Positions 1-6,908 of a DNA stretch of 15,202 nt are shown piece by piece (position 1 is the first letter of the stretch; each line of letters opens with the position of its first letter). This stretch comes from Dehalococcoidia bacterium LH_S1 (lineage in GTDB: Bacteria > Chloroflexota > Dehalococcoidia > SZUA-161 > SpSt-899), in contig JAGXOF010000017.1 of the NCBI GenBank assembly GCA_023660035.1, forward strand, positions 1 through 15,202, written 5' to 3'. Both the position numbers and the translations under genes were made by a program. The notes under the pieces are model-generated. The model saw only the letters and a list, made by a program, of their open reading frames with translations. It searched no databases and had not been told where the DNA came from.

Positions 1-317
1 TCCTGGATGAGGGTCACTTCCCAGTGCCTCTTACGATGGGGAGCTCTAGACCTATTAGCCAGGCTATGGACATCGTATTTTGAGTCCCTGAAGCGCTTGG
101 ACCATTTGTAGAAGGTCTTCCTTGAGATGCCGAAGTGTTGGGCAGTAAGGGCGGCATTGTCTTTTCCCGCGGTATAGTAGAAGACTATCCATTCTACTCT
201 CAGTCTCTCACAGGTGGTAAAGCGTAAAAGGTCTGCCACCCCTCTCCAGTGCTCATACCTATTCTCCAGAATAATGGGCTTTCTTTTAAAGAAGTAGAAG
301 CTGGTTGGCTTTCTCAT
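1..317 (-). CDS. IS transposase/integrase, N-terminal part (runs off left edge)
   Basis: Reading the minus strand from the ATG at 315-317 gives an open frame of 105 codons that leaves the window at base 1. About residues 57-75 form a helix-turn-helix (LTAQHFGISRKTFYKWSKRF), followed by a basic stretch with NRSRAPHRKRHW. This is the usual N-terminal DNA-binding part of IS481/IS3-like DDE transposases, where a 'SRxTxYKWxxRF' helix precedes a 'L.xRSRxPH' linker to the catalytic rve domain. The catalytic domain would lie outside the window, so I cannot tell whether the element is intact. A Shine-Dalgarno GAGGAG sits 8 nt upstream of the ATG on the minus strand, inside the inverted repeat at 321-374. 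The family assignment to IS481 rather than another rve transposase is an inference; that it is a transposase N-terminus is fairly sure. Confidence 0.75.
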   Translation of the reverse strand, partial: MRKPTSFYFFKRKPIILENRYEHWRGVADLLRFTTCERLRVEWIVFYYTAGKDNAALTAQHFGISRKTFYKWSKRFRDSKYDVHSLANRSRAPHRKRHWEVTLIQ

Positions 318-320
318 TAT

Positions 321-374
321 GGTAACTCCTCATGGTAAGTTAGTATTATTACTAACCATACCATGAGTGTTACC
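321..374 (-). promoter_or_regulatory. Inverted repeat over the transposase ribosome binding site
   Basis: The 54-bp segment folds as one long imperfect hairpin with its centre near 346-349. Three perfect paired blocks (GGTAAC/GTTACC, CATGGTA/TACCATG, GTTAGTA/TACTAAC) are separated by small bulges. On the minus strand the 3' arm carries the GAGGAG Shine-Dalgarno of the transposase, which would be partly paired. Outside-in transcripts forming such a hairpin are a known way for IS10/IS50-type elements to limit transposase translation. It might instead be an operator or part of the element's end; no classical TGT...-type terminal repeat was recognised next to it. Confidence 0.55.
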
Positions 375-530
375 TATGTATCTCAGCCTCCGCATTGTGG
401 GGATCAGTCAGCATATCCCGCTCGAAAGTATTTATCGAACCCTAAAAAGGATTGACTGTAGCTTATAATCATGCTAGCCTTTAGTCACCCAAGGTGGACG
501 GAGTTGATCTGTCCTAAGAAAGGAGGAAGG

Positions 531-746
531 ATGGAAAGCGTGTACAAATTCATCGACCTGGTGGGAACGAGTACAGAGTCGTGGGAGAAGGCTGCAGCAG
601 CAGCGGTTGAGAAGGCAGCGGAAAGCTTGAGGGACCTGCGCATTGCCGAGGTAGTCGAGATGGACATGCAGCTCGAGAACAACAAGATCAAAGCCTATCG
701 CACCAAGATAAGAGTATCCTTTAAGGTTGAGGGGAGCGTGGGCTAA
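531..746 (+). CDS. Dodecin family protein
   Basis: Dodecins are about 70-residue proteins that assemble as hollow dodecamers, classically to store or sequester flavins in the cytoplasm. This 71-residue protein shows the family pattern: VYKFIDLVGTSTESW at residues 4-18, a long helix (about 17-35), then strands ending in IRVSFKVE. The start at 531 is preferred over the in-frame ATG at 471 because AAAGGAGG (519-526) lies 4 nt upstream and because family members begin at this point. By alignment to the flavin-binding dodecins, the stacking tryptophan position (about 38) is Ile and the neighbouring glutamine position (about 57) is Arg, so this belongs to the variants whose ligand is uncertain. An alanine run (residues 21-25) fills the helix. 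Neighbours give no functional clue; it appears monocistronic. TATAAT at 464-469 lacks a convincing -35. Confidence 0.88.
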   Translation: MESVYKFIDLVGTSTESWEKAAAAAVEKAAESLRDLRIAEVVEMDMQLENNKIKAYRTKIRVSFKVEGSVG

Positions 747-754
747 TTCTGTTG

Positions 755-766
755 CGTCAATTGACG
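755..766. repeat. 12-bp perfect palindrome
   Basis: CGTCAATTGACG is a perfect palindrome 8 nt after the dodecin stop codon. It could be a binding site for a dimeric regulator or chance. No poly-T follows, so it is not a convincing terminator. Confidence 0.25.
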
Positions 767-877
767 TAGAATGTTTGGTTGCCCCTCGGTCAGGATCGAG
801 CGGTAAATCATCCAGTAGACGGCAGTAAATACCCTTTTAGGGTAGACCTCTTGGTGCGATGTGGTTGAGTGTACTAA

Positions 878-912
878 TTCACCTATGCGAGTGTAACACT
901 CGCATAGGTGAA
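878..912. repeat. 35-bp palindrome with 17-bp perfect arms and 1-nt centre
   Basis: TTCACCTATGCGAGTGT is followed by a single A and then by its exact reverse complement. It lies 27 nt upstream of the ABM protein start. There is no T-run after either arm, so it does not look like an intrinsic terminator. Its symmetry and position suit an operator for a dimeric regulator, or a cruciform/hairpin in the leader RNA; it could also be a mobile repeat. A central 1-nt spacer makes a real RNA hairpin need to open about 3-4 nt at the tip. Confidence 0.7.
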
Positions 913-939
913 CGGCGGATTGAGGACCAGGGGGCTCAA

Positions 940-1263
940 ATGATACGAGTCGTGGTTGAACGGAAAATCAAGGAAGGGAAGAAAGCAGAGGTCCTTGACT
1001 TAATACGTCAGATTCGGGGCAGTGCTCTGGGGCAACCGGGCTACATATCGGGTGAAACGCTGGTTGGGTATGAGGACCCCTCTCTTTGCATGGTGATAAG
1101 CAACTGGGAGGAACCCGAACACTGGGGAGCATGGAAGAACAGTGCTCAGAGAAAAGCCATAGACAGTAAGGTGGAGCCTATGCCGGTTGATGAGCCCAGG
1201 ATAACGTTGCTAAAACATGCTGAGCTACCCTATACAAAGGGGTATTATCGTACGTTCCGTTAG
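940..1263 (+). CDS. Antibiotic biosynthesis monooxygenase (ABM) domain protein
   Basis: A 107-residue protein with the ferredoxin-like ABM fold, which usually works as a small cofactor-free monooxygenase, haem-degrading enzyme or uncharacterised dimer. Visible signatures are the first strand IRVVVERKIKEGK (2-14), a helix with VLDLIRQIRG, then PGYISGETL, the strand CMVISNWEEPEHWGAW, and a second helix before EPRITLLK. The frame is open from 859, but the start at 940 is chosen because the family begins with this strand and GGGGG lies just upstream (931-934 region); the longer version would have to translate through the palindrome at 878-912. The C-terminus (AELPYTKGYYRTFR) extends past the usual domain. 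The substrate cannot be told from sequence. It stands alone between two gaps. Confidence 0.82.
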   Translation: MIRVVVERKIKEGKKAEVLDLIRQIRGSALGQPGYISGETLVGYEDPSLCMVISNWEEPEHWGAWKNSAQRKAIDSKVEPMPVDEPRITLLKHAELPYTKGYYRTFR

Positions 1264-1396
1264 AATATTGTAGCGGAGAAGTGCTACTGTCTGCTCAGAT
1301 CTGCATTCTGTATGTGCCGGGCTTGTGGCATAAAGCGGATGTACTGCAAATGGGTTCTGTTTTGGTCCTTTGGGACTAATTATTCGGGCCATATAG

Positions 1397-1426
1397 TTGC
1401 ACAAAGCGTTTCTCAAAGCTTAAAAT
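1397..1426 (+). promoter_or_regulatory. Candidate promoter upstream of lipoprotein gene
   Basis: TTGCAC (1397-1402) and TAAAAT (1421-1426) are separated by 18 bp, about 115 bp before the lipoprotein start. The -10 matches the sigma-70 consensus at five of six positions, the -35 only at three. The remainder of the 1264-1540 gap shows no other recognisable element. Confidence 0.3.
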
Positions 1427-1540
1427 ATTAGAAAGGGCATATTCATGGGGATTGCCACGACCGGGTTTGCGAGAGGAGAAAAACTAGATGTAAGCAGCCC
1501 GTAACAACCGGCTAAGAAAAATCTGTGTTTGGGAGGCACA

Positions 1541-2377
1541 ATGCGGAAATTAATACCGATTCTACTAATACTGGTGCTGGTGCCAGCAAGTGGGTTGACT
1601 ATGGGGTGTGGTGGGGAGGAAGAACCATCTCCTGCAATGGTCCCCCAGACTGAATATGACCAGGTAGTGGCAGAGAGAGATGAAGCTGAACAAAACTTGG
1701 CCGAGCTGGAGAGCGAGCTCTCTGCGGCCGATGAGCGAATTACCACTCTGCGGTCAAGGATTGAAGAGGGCCCTGTGAAATCAGCATTGCCCACTATTTC
1801 CGTTCAGGATGAAGAAGGGTGGATAGTAGAGATGTCTATCGAGGATGTATGGGAATTCAAAGGGATCCCTGGCATGACCGACGGCGAGGAGCCATGGTCA
1901 GCGCTTGCTTTTCGAGCGACTCACCTTGCTATATCAGAACTGTGGGGTGCTGAGGTACCAACACGGGAGGATATTCAAATAGCCGCTACAGGCTTGCCCT
2001 GGTACTCCTTCGGGGTAATGAACTGCTCCCACTATATCAAGAAGCTCATCAGGCCCGTTGATGCAAATGGGGTAGGGGAGATCAAGACCCTCCGTTCAGA
2101 TGACCTTGATCTCAAGATCGCTGACCCCTGGGCATTCTCAATAGATGGCCTTACCTTCACCTTCACACGAAAGTCGACTGGTGCGAAAGTCACTGTGGGG
2201 ATCAAGGATGCCGCTGTCCCTGAGAAATTGATGGAGGTAATAGATCCGGAGACTATAAGGAAATTGAGGCTTGGCGAAGCCACTGAGGAGAAGACGGCCG
2301 AATTTCAGGCAGCGGAAGAGGAGTTTCTGACCAATATCCTGGAGTTGCCCCAGGACAAACTGTTTGAGGAGAAATAA
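1541..2377 (+). CDS. Putative lipoprotein with coiled coil and possible FmdE-like domain
   Basis: The 278-residue protein begins MRKLIPILLILVLVPASG, a signal peptide with a basic start and hydrophobic core, followed by LTMGC, so Cys23 is the probable lipidated residue (an imperfect lipobox). An acidic linker leads to a coiled coil (about 38-80, many Glu/Ala/Leu heptads) and then a globular part. Segments such as WSALAFRATHLAISELWG, DIQIAATGLPW and LTFTFTRKSTGAKVTV are reminiscent of the FmdE-like domain (formylmethanofuran dehydrogenase subunit E region) found in many anaerobes, but the typical Cys/His metal ligands near its start are not obvious. The start at 1541 is chosen over the TTG at 1529 because GGGAGG at 1531-1536 is well placed. 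The protein is probably anchored to the outer face of the cytoplasmic membrane. Function unknown; single gene with no operon partner. Confidence 0.7.
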   Translation: MRKLIPILLILVLVPASGLTMGCGGEEEPSPAMVPQTEYDQVVAERDEAEQNLAELESELSAADERITTLRSRIEEGPVKSALPTISVQDEEGWIVEMSIEDVWEFKGIPGMTDGEEPWSALAFRATHLAISELWGAEVPTREDIQIAATGLPWYSFGVMNCSHYIKKLIRPVDANGVGEIKTLRSDDLDLKIADPWAFSIDGLTFTFTRKSTGAKVTVGIKDAAVPEKLMEVIDPETIRKLRLGEATEEKTAEFQAAEEEFLTNILELPQDKLFEEK

Positions 2378-2558
2378 TCAAAGGATAGGGAGGACTTGGC
2401 CTCTGCTGAATCCGCTTGACTTTAGTCATTGATGCGTTAACTCTACCTGGGAGCTCCTTGTTGGTAATGGCAAAGAGGCTTCTAACTTTCACTATTGCCT
2501 ACAATGTAACTTTCCCTCTGCATTGAACATAAAATACTACCGCGCTATACTCAAATTG
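2378..2558 (+). other. Intergenic gap before the RelA/SpoT homologue
   Basis: No gene is seen. TTGACT at 2416-2421 is followed 16 bp later by TAACTC, and TACAAT lies at 2500-2505; neither pair is a convincing full promoter. No hairpin followed by T-run is seen, so termination of the lipoprotein gene is not explained by an obvious intrinsic terminator. Confidence 0.3.
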
Positions 2559-4688
2559 ATGGACATAAAAGACCTGACCGCCAAGGCAGGTGAGTATCTA
2601 CCCCAGGAATCAGTTGCTCGTGTTGAGGAAGCTTACCAGTTCGCGAGCGATGCGGGGCATCCGGACCTCGATAGGGCGTTAGAGGTTGCCATGATTCTTG
2701 TGGGTTTTCGTATGGACGCCAACGGCATCGCGGCAGCGCTTCTGCAACGCGTGCCCAGCGGTGATACTGACATAACAACCAGCATCCAGAAAAGCTTCGG
2801 CGATGATGTGACGAACCTCGTTAACGATATGAATAAGGTAAGTAGTATTTCCTGGTACTCCCCAGATGAGGTTCAAGCAGAGAATCTACGCAAGATGTTT
2901 CTGGCCCTGGCAGAGGATATAAGGGTAGTAATCATTAGTCTCGCCAACAGGCTCGAGGTAATGCGCACCATCAAAAAGGTACCTCCTCAGGAGCGCAAGT
3001 CCCTTGCTGAAGAAACTATAGAGATATATGTTCCCCTGGCTCAGAGGTTGGGAATTGGGGGAATGGGGAGTGAACTGGAGGATATAGCCTTTCGTAACCT
3101 GTATCCGGAGGCGTATAAGGAGATAAGCAAACTCCTGGATGTCAGGAAGACTGAGTGGGAACGGTATATCGCCCATGCCACGAGGGTCCTGAAAGAGGAA
3201 TTCGAAAAGGGGGGACTCAAGGCCGAGATTACCGGCCGGCCAAAGAGCGTGTATAGCATTTACAACAAAATGGAAGCATATGATAAACAGGGCAAGGATT
3301 CAACTGATATCTATGACTTGCTGGCACTTCGGGTGCTGGTTGATAATGTCTCGGATTGCTATAGCGCGCTTGGCATCATTCACGGCCTCTGGCACCCGCT
3401 GGCAGGTCAGTTCGATGATTATATCGCTAACCCAAAGGGTAACATGTATCAGTCCCTTCACACGACCGTAATAGCCGTGGAAGGAAAGCCCCTGGAGATC
3501 CAGATCAGAACGTATGAAATGCACCGCATAAATGAGTATGGCATAGCTGCACACTGGCGTTACAAGGAGGGGGAGACCAAGGATTTACGCTTTGAGGAGA
3601 AGCTATCACTGTTCAGACAGGTGGTGAGCTGGCAGCAGGACTTGACCGGCACGGGGTTTATCGAGTCGCTCAAGACTGATATCTTCCGTGACCAGGTCTA
3701 CGTCTTTACCCCGAAGGGAGAGATAAGGGAATTGCCGAGAGGGTCAACCCCACTTGATTTTGCCTACCGCATACACACCGATTTGGGACACCGCTGCACC
3801 GGGGCGAAGGTTAATGGCAAGCTCATGCAGCTTGCCTACCAGCTTCAGGACGGGGACGTTGTTGATATCCTGAGCACAAAGTACGGTAAAGGCCCTAGCC
3901 TTGATTGGCTGAATCCTGAGCTGGGGTATGTGAAAAGCAATCAGGCCAAGGAGAAGATCAAGCATTGGTTTCGGCAACAGGAGAGGGCCGAGAACCTCGA
4001 CAGGGGTAAGAACCTTCTGGAGAAGGAGCTTAAGCGGCTCAGCCTGGGGTTCAGTAAGGATGAGATCGCTGAGCTATTTGGCTACAGCGATGTGAATGAG
4101 TTCATGATAGCCATTGGCTGTGGCGAGGTTAACATTCATCAGCTTGGGGCCAAACTGGTTCCTGAAGAGGAGCCTCGGACACAGAATCCTACCCTGGCAC
4201 AGCCACCAAGCACTCCAAAACAAGCGGAAGCGGCTGAAGGAGTTCAGGTGCTTGGTGCCGAGGATCTGCTTACCAACCTGGCTCCGTGTTGCACCCCCAT
4301 CCCTGGCGACGATATCGTCGGCTATGTTACGCGCAACAAGGGGGTTACAATTCATCGGAGAGATTGTCCCAACATTGCCAAGGTAGACAATCAGCAAAGG
4401 CTGGTTGAGGTAAGCTGGGGGGCACTCAGGGGATCATATCCCGTATCAATTGCCGTGAGGGCCCAGGACCGCGTAGGGCTGATCAAGGACATAACCAGCG
4501 TCGTATCGGAAGCCAAGATAAACATAGTGGCTATCTCAAACACCGACCACGAGGATGGGAGCATGACCATTTTCCTTACGGTAGAGATCACCGATATGGG
4601 GCATTTAGGCCGGCTGTTTTCCAAGTTGGGAGGAATAGATGGAGTAGTCAACGTGAGCCGTGCTGGCTATAGCAAAGGGGAAAGATGA
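2559..4688 (+). CDS. relA: RelA/SpoT family (p)ppGpp synthetase with degenerate hydrolase domain
   Basis: The 709-residue protein has the long RSH layout: degenerate HD hydrolase region (about 20-165), synthetase (about 225-350, with GRPKSVYSIYNKM, NMYQSLHTTV and EIQIRTYEMH), TGS (about 378-440), a zinc-finger-like domain with C577-C578 and C-terminal ACT (about 630-705). It should make (p)ppGpp from ATP and GDP/GTP during starvation. The hydrolase is probably dead: the usual ALLHDVVEDT motif is ALLQRVPSGDT (Q63, R64), the usual ADRLHNMR is ANRLEVMR (N130), and the first His region (KR.SG.P...HP) is absent. The charge motif before YIA is QFDD (284-287), nearer the EXDD of synthetase-only RelA than the RXKD of bifunctional Rel. 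ATG 2559 has no clear Shine-Dalgarno; the upstream in-frame TTG at 2523 is less likely. uvrC starts 3 nt after the stop, so the two are probably co-transcribed. The symbol is by function; by phylogeny it could be named rel. Confidence 0.92.
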   Translation: MDIKDLTAKAGEYLPQESVARVEEAYQFASDAGHPDLDRALEVAMILVGFRMDANGIAAALLQRVPSGDTDITTSIQKSFGDDVTNLVNDMNKVSSISWYSPDEVQAENLRKMFLALAEDIRVVIISLANRLEVMRTIKKVPPQERKSLAEETIEIYVPLAQRLGIGGMGSELEDIAFRNLYPEAYKEISKLLDVRKTEWERYIAHATRVLKEEFEKGGLKAEITGRPKSVYSIYNKMEAYDKQGKDSTDIYDLLALRVLVDNVSDCYSALGIIHGLWHPLAGQFDDYIANPKGNMYQSLHTTVIAVEGKPLEIQIRTYEMHRINEYGIAAHWRYKEGETKDLRFEEKLSLFRQVVSWQQDLTGTGFIESLKTDIFRDQVYVFTPKGEIRELPRGSTPLDFAYRIHTDLGHRCTGAKVNGKLMQLAYQLQDGDVVDILSTKYGKGPSLDWLNPELGYVKSNQAKEKIKHWFRQQERAENLDRGKNLLEKELKRLSLGFSKDEIAELFGYSDVNEFMIAIGCGEVNIHQLGAKLVPEEEPRTQNPTLAQPPSTPKQAEAAEGVQVLGAEDLLTNLAPCCTPIPGDDIVGYVTRNKGVTIHRRDCPNIAKVDNQQRLVEVSWGALRGSYPVSIAVRAQDRVGLIKDITSVVSEAKINIVAISNTDHEDGSMTIFLTVEITDMGHLGRLFSKLGGIDGVVNVSRAGYSKGER

Positions 4689-4691
4689 GCT

Positions 4692-6509
4692 ATGAGCCAT
4701 CGAGATATCCAGGAAAAACTGAAAACGCTCCCGGCTAAACCAGGCGTATATTTATTCCGTGATGCGGCCAAGACCGTGCTTTACGTTGGCAAAGCATCGA
4801 ATTTGCAGAACCGCGTGCGCTCCTATTTCTTGCCCTATGGTCAAACACCAAAGCTCCAGAATCTGGTCTCTAAGACGGCTGATATAGACTTTATTATCAC
4901 TAGCTCGGAGCAAGAGGCATTCATCCTGGAAAATACCCTGATCAAGAAATACCAGCCCCACTACAATGTCCGACTCAAGGATGACAAGACCTATCCCTAT
5001 CTCAAGATAGCGCTCGCTGACGAATGGCCCAATGTCCAGGTCACCAGGCGGCTCGTGGATGACGGAAGCCGTTACTTTGGACCTTTCGCCAGTGCAAGCT
5101 CTCTCCGCAGAACCATGAATTTGCTCAACAAGCTTTTCCCCTACCGAACGTGTAAGGGGCCCGTCACTGGCACTGACACCAGGCCCTGTCTTGAATATCA
5201 CCTCAACCGCTGTGCAGGACCCTGTATCGGGGCAGTGAGCAAGGAGGCATATCGGGGGATCATAGATCAGCTGATTCTTTTCCTGGAGGGAAAACACGAG
5301 TGCGTCATTCGTCAGCTCAAGAACAAGATGGCGAAGGCATCCGCCAATCTGGAATTCGAAAAAGCGGCCTCCATCAGGGACCAGATTCAGTCCATCGAAA
5401 ACATCATGGAGCAGCAGAAGGTGGTCTCCAACCGGAAGGTGAATGAGGATGCCATCGCTATTGCCCAGGACAAAAGTGGTGCCTGTGCTCAGGTATTTTC
5501 CATTCGCGGCGGCAAGCTTCTGGGTAAGGAACACTTCATCATGGAGGGTATTCAAGACGAATCCCCTGCTGAGGTCATGGCCAGCTTTGTGGAGCAGTTC
5601 TACGGTGCCGGAGCGAATATCCCGCCGCAGATACTGCTGCAAGTAGAGGTGGATAATCCCCAGGTAGTTGAGAGCGGCTTGGAGAGCAGGTGCGGACACA
5701 GGGCCAGAATCCTGGTGCCCCACCGTGGAGAAAAGAAGAAAGTGGTGGACATGGTCGCTGAGAACGTATCCGAGCTTCTGGAACAATTTCGTATGGAATG
5801 GTTCGCCGATAGCGGGAAAACCGGAGCTGCCTTGAAAGAGCTGAAGGAGGTCCTGTCGTTGCCTCGCTTGCCCAACCGCATAGAGTGTTATGATATCTCC
5901 AACATTCGCGGGACATCGGCGGTAGGGAGTATGGTCGTATTTGAGAACGGCCAACCCAAGCGCTCACACTATAGGCGATTCAAGATAAACTCGGTAAGCG
6001 GCATTGATGATTACGCGATGATGCAGGAGGTAATTCGACGGCGCCTGGCAAGGGCGTCAACAGGTCAGGGACAAAGCTGGGGCATTGCCCCTGATCTGGT
6101 CCTCATCGACGGAGGGCGTGGTCACCTGAATGCAGTTCTGGAAGTGCTGCGGAAGGGCGGAGCTGAATCCGTGCCTGTGGCTGGCATCGCCAAGGAGTAC
6201 GAAGAACTCTTTGAGCCGGAAGTCGATGAACCGATTCGGCTGCCCAATAACTCACAGGCCCTGTACCTGGTGCAGCGTGCCAGGGACGAGGCACACCGCT
6301 TCGCCATCACCTATCACAAAAACGTGAGGGGTAAAAGCGCCCTGAGCTCCAGACTCGATGAGGTGCTGGGCATAGGGCCTAAACGCAAGAAGGCCCTGTT
6401 AAGGAAGTTCGGTTCGGTCAAGAGGATAAGGGAAGCCTCGGCGGACGAGATTGCCTCGGTTCAGGGGATGACAGAGGGAACGGCGGAGAAGGTGAAGGAA
6501 TACCTGTAG
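4692..6509 (+). CDS. uvrC: Excinuclease ABC subunit C (UvrC)
   Basis: UvrC makes the two incisions around a DNA lesion in nucleotide excision repair together with UvrB. The 605-residue protein is full length with all parts in order: GIY-YIG nuclease (G18-V19-Y20 and Y31-V32-G33, R41), four cysteines C154, C166, C174, C178 with the spacing of the Fe-S cluster reported for UvrC, the UVR motif that binds UvrB (about 215-240, LEFEKAASIRDQI), the RNase H-like 5' nuclease (D401 in ECYDISN, D473 in LIDGGRG) and tandem helix-hairpin-helix motifs (about 553-605, LGIGPKRKKALLRKFGS). The start ATG at 4692 follows the RelA/SpoT-homologue stop by 3 nt, and GGGGAAAG inside the end of that gene can serve as its ribosome binding site, which suggests translational coupling. 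Nothing looks broken. Confidence 0.98.
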   Translation: MSHRDIQEKLKTLPAKPGVYLFRDAAKTVLYVGKASNLQNRVRSYFLPYGQTPKLQNLVSKTADIDFIITSSEQEAFILENTLIKKYQPHYNVRLKDDKTYPYLKIALADEWPNVQVTRRLVDDGSRYFGPFASASSLRRTMNLLNKLFPYRTCKGPVTGTDTRPCLEYHLNRCAGPCIGAVSKEAYRGIIDQLILFLEGKHECVIRQLKNKMAKASANLEFEKAASIRDQIQSIENIMEQQKVVSNRKVNEDAIAIAQDKSGACAQVFSIRGGKLLGKEHFIMEGIQDESPAEVMASFVEQFYGAGANIPPQILLQVEVDNPQVVESGLESRCGHRARILVPHRGEKKKVVDMVAENVSELLEQFRMEWFADSGKTGAALKELKEVLSLPRLPNRIECYDISNIRGTSAVGSMVVFENGQPKRSHYRRFKINSVSGIDDYAMMQEVIRRRLARASTGQGQSWGIAPDLVLIDGGRGHLNAVLEVLRKGGAESVPVAGIAKEYEELFEPEVDEPIRLPNNSQALYLVQRARDEAHRFAITYHKNVRGKSALSSRLDEVLGIGPKRKKALLRKFGSVKRIREASADEIASVQGMTEGTAEKVKEYL

Positions 6510-6519
6510 GCTGTTAATT

Positions 6520-6535
6520 TACAGTATAGACTGTA
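6520..6535. repeat. Small hairpin after uvrC
   Basis: TACAGT-ATAG-ACTGTA forms a 6-bp stem with a 4-nt loop 10 nt after the uvrC stop. There is no following T-run on either strand, so it is only a weak terminator or processing-site candidate. Confidence 0.25.
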
Positions 6536-6540
6536 GCTGT

Positions 6541-6703
6541 CTACTCCCTCGAAATAACCCCGGTTACGTCTATCTCTACCAGAAATGCGGGCTTCCCCAG
6601 AGTTGCTTGCATAACAGTACTGGCCGGAGGATTTTCCACACGGCACCTTTCTCGTCAGTTTAAGCTGTATCTCCTTAGCTTCCTCCACGTTTACATTCCA
6701 GTG
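6541..6703 (-). pseudogene. RidA/YjgF-family gene remnant (3' end only)
   Basis: On the minus strand, 6645 down to 6541 reads CRVENPPASTVMQATLGKPA then FLVEIDVTGVISRE and a stop. This matches the C-terminal pattern of RidA proteins (NPPA.STV.va.L.kpa.lVEIe), the enamine/imine deaminases that clear reactive intermediates of amino-acid metabolism. Just upstream the coding sense continues in another frame (HWNVNVEEAKEIQLKLTRK, 6703 to about 6647), so a frameshift lies near 6646. Before that a TAA and AT-rich sequence end the similarity. About 53 of the usual 125-130 residues remain; the N-terminal half is missing. The gene is convergent to uvrC and ends 31 bp from it. It probably was cut by the arrival of the AT-rich island to its right. 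The identification rests on the C-terminal 30 residues and is good there, weaker upstream. Confidence 0.6.
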
Positions 6704-6752
6704 ATTTATTTATTTTCACAACTTTGAATTATAAAACATTTCCACCTCAGCA

Positions 6753-6768
6753 AAAAGTCGGGACTTTT
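6753..6768. repeat. AT-rich hairpin, possible weak terminator
   Basis: AAAAGTC-GG-GACTTTT is a perfect inverted repeat between the RidA remnant and the methyltransferase gene. The minus strand reads into TTTTT, so it could act as a weak bidirectional terminator insulating the island, but the stem is short and poor in GC. Confidence 0.3.
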
Positions 6769-6857
6769 ACAAAAGTGGCATAAGCAAGCTCCTTTGACTT
6801 CGTGACTAATGACTATGATGCCGGCTGCCACCGCAGATGATATAACTACAACAGGGG

Positions 6858-6866
6858 TGCTATAAT
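6858..6866 (+). promoter_or_regulatory. Extended -10 promoter candidate for the restriction-modification operon
   Basis: TGCTATAAT fits the TGn-TATAAT extended -10 exactly and lies 42 nt before the methyltransferase ATG, which suits a short leader. No good -35 is found 17 bp upstream, as allowed for extended -10 promoters. It is the only promoter-like site seen before four tightly spaced genes. Confidence 0.45.
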
Positions 6867-6908
6867 GGATGTAAAGATATAGAATCGATGGATGGGTAGT
6901 GATGAAAC

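Noticed and set aside
464..469. TATAAT before dodecin with TTGACT just upstream
   Set aside because: Only 6 bp separate TTGACT and TATAAT, so they cannot form one sigma-70 promoter, and no other -35 is convincing.
859..939. Longer N-terminus for the ABM protein from the ATG at 859
   Set aside because: It would encode the palindrome arms, has no good ribosome binding site and is not part of the ABM family pattern.
4752..5954. Long minus-strand open frame (400 codons) antisense to uvrC
   Set aside because: uvrC on the plus strand is complete with all catalytic motifs; the antisense translation has no recognisable domain and is a codon-bias shadow.
6793..6820. TTGACT...TATGAT as promoter for the methyltransferase
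   Set aside because: The spacing is 14 bp, too short for normal sigma-70 use; the extended -10 at 6858 is a better candidate.
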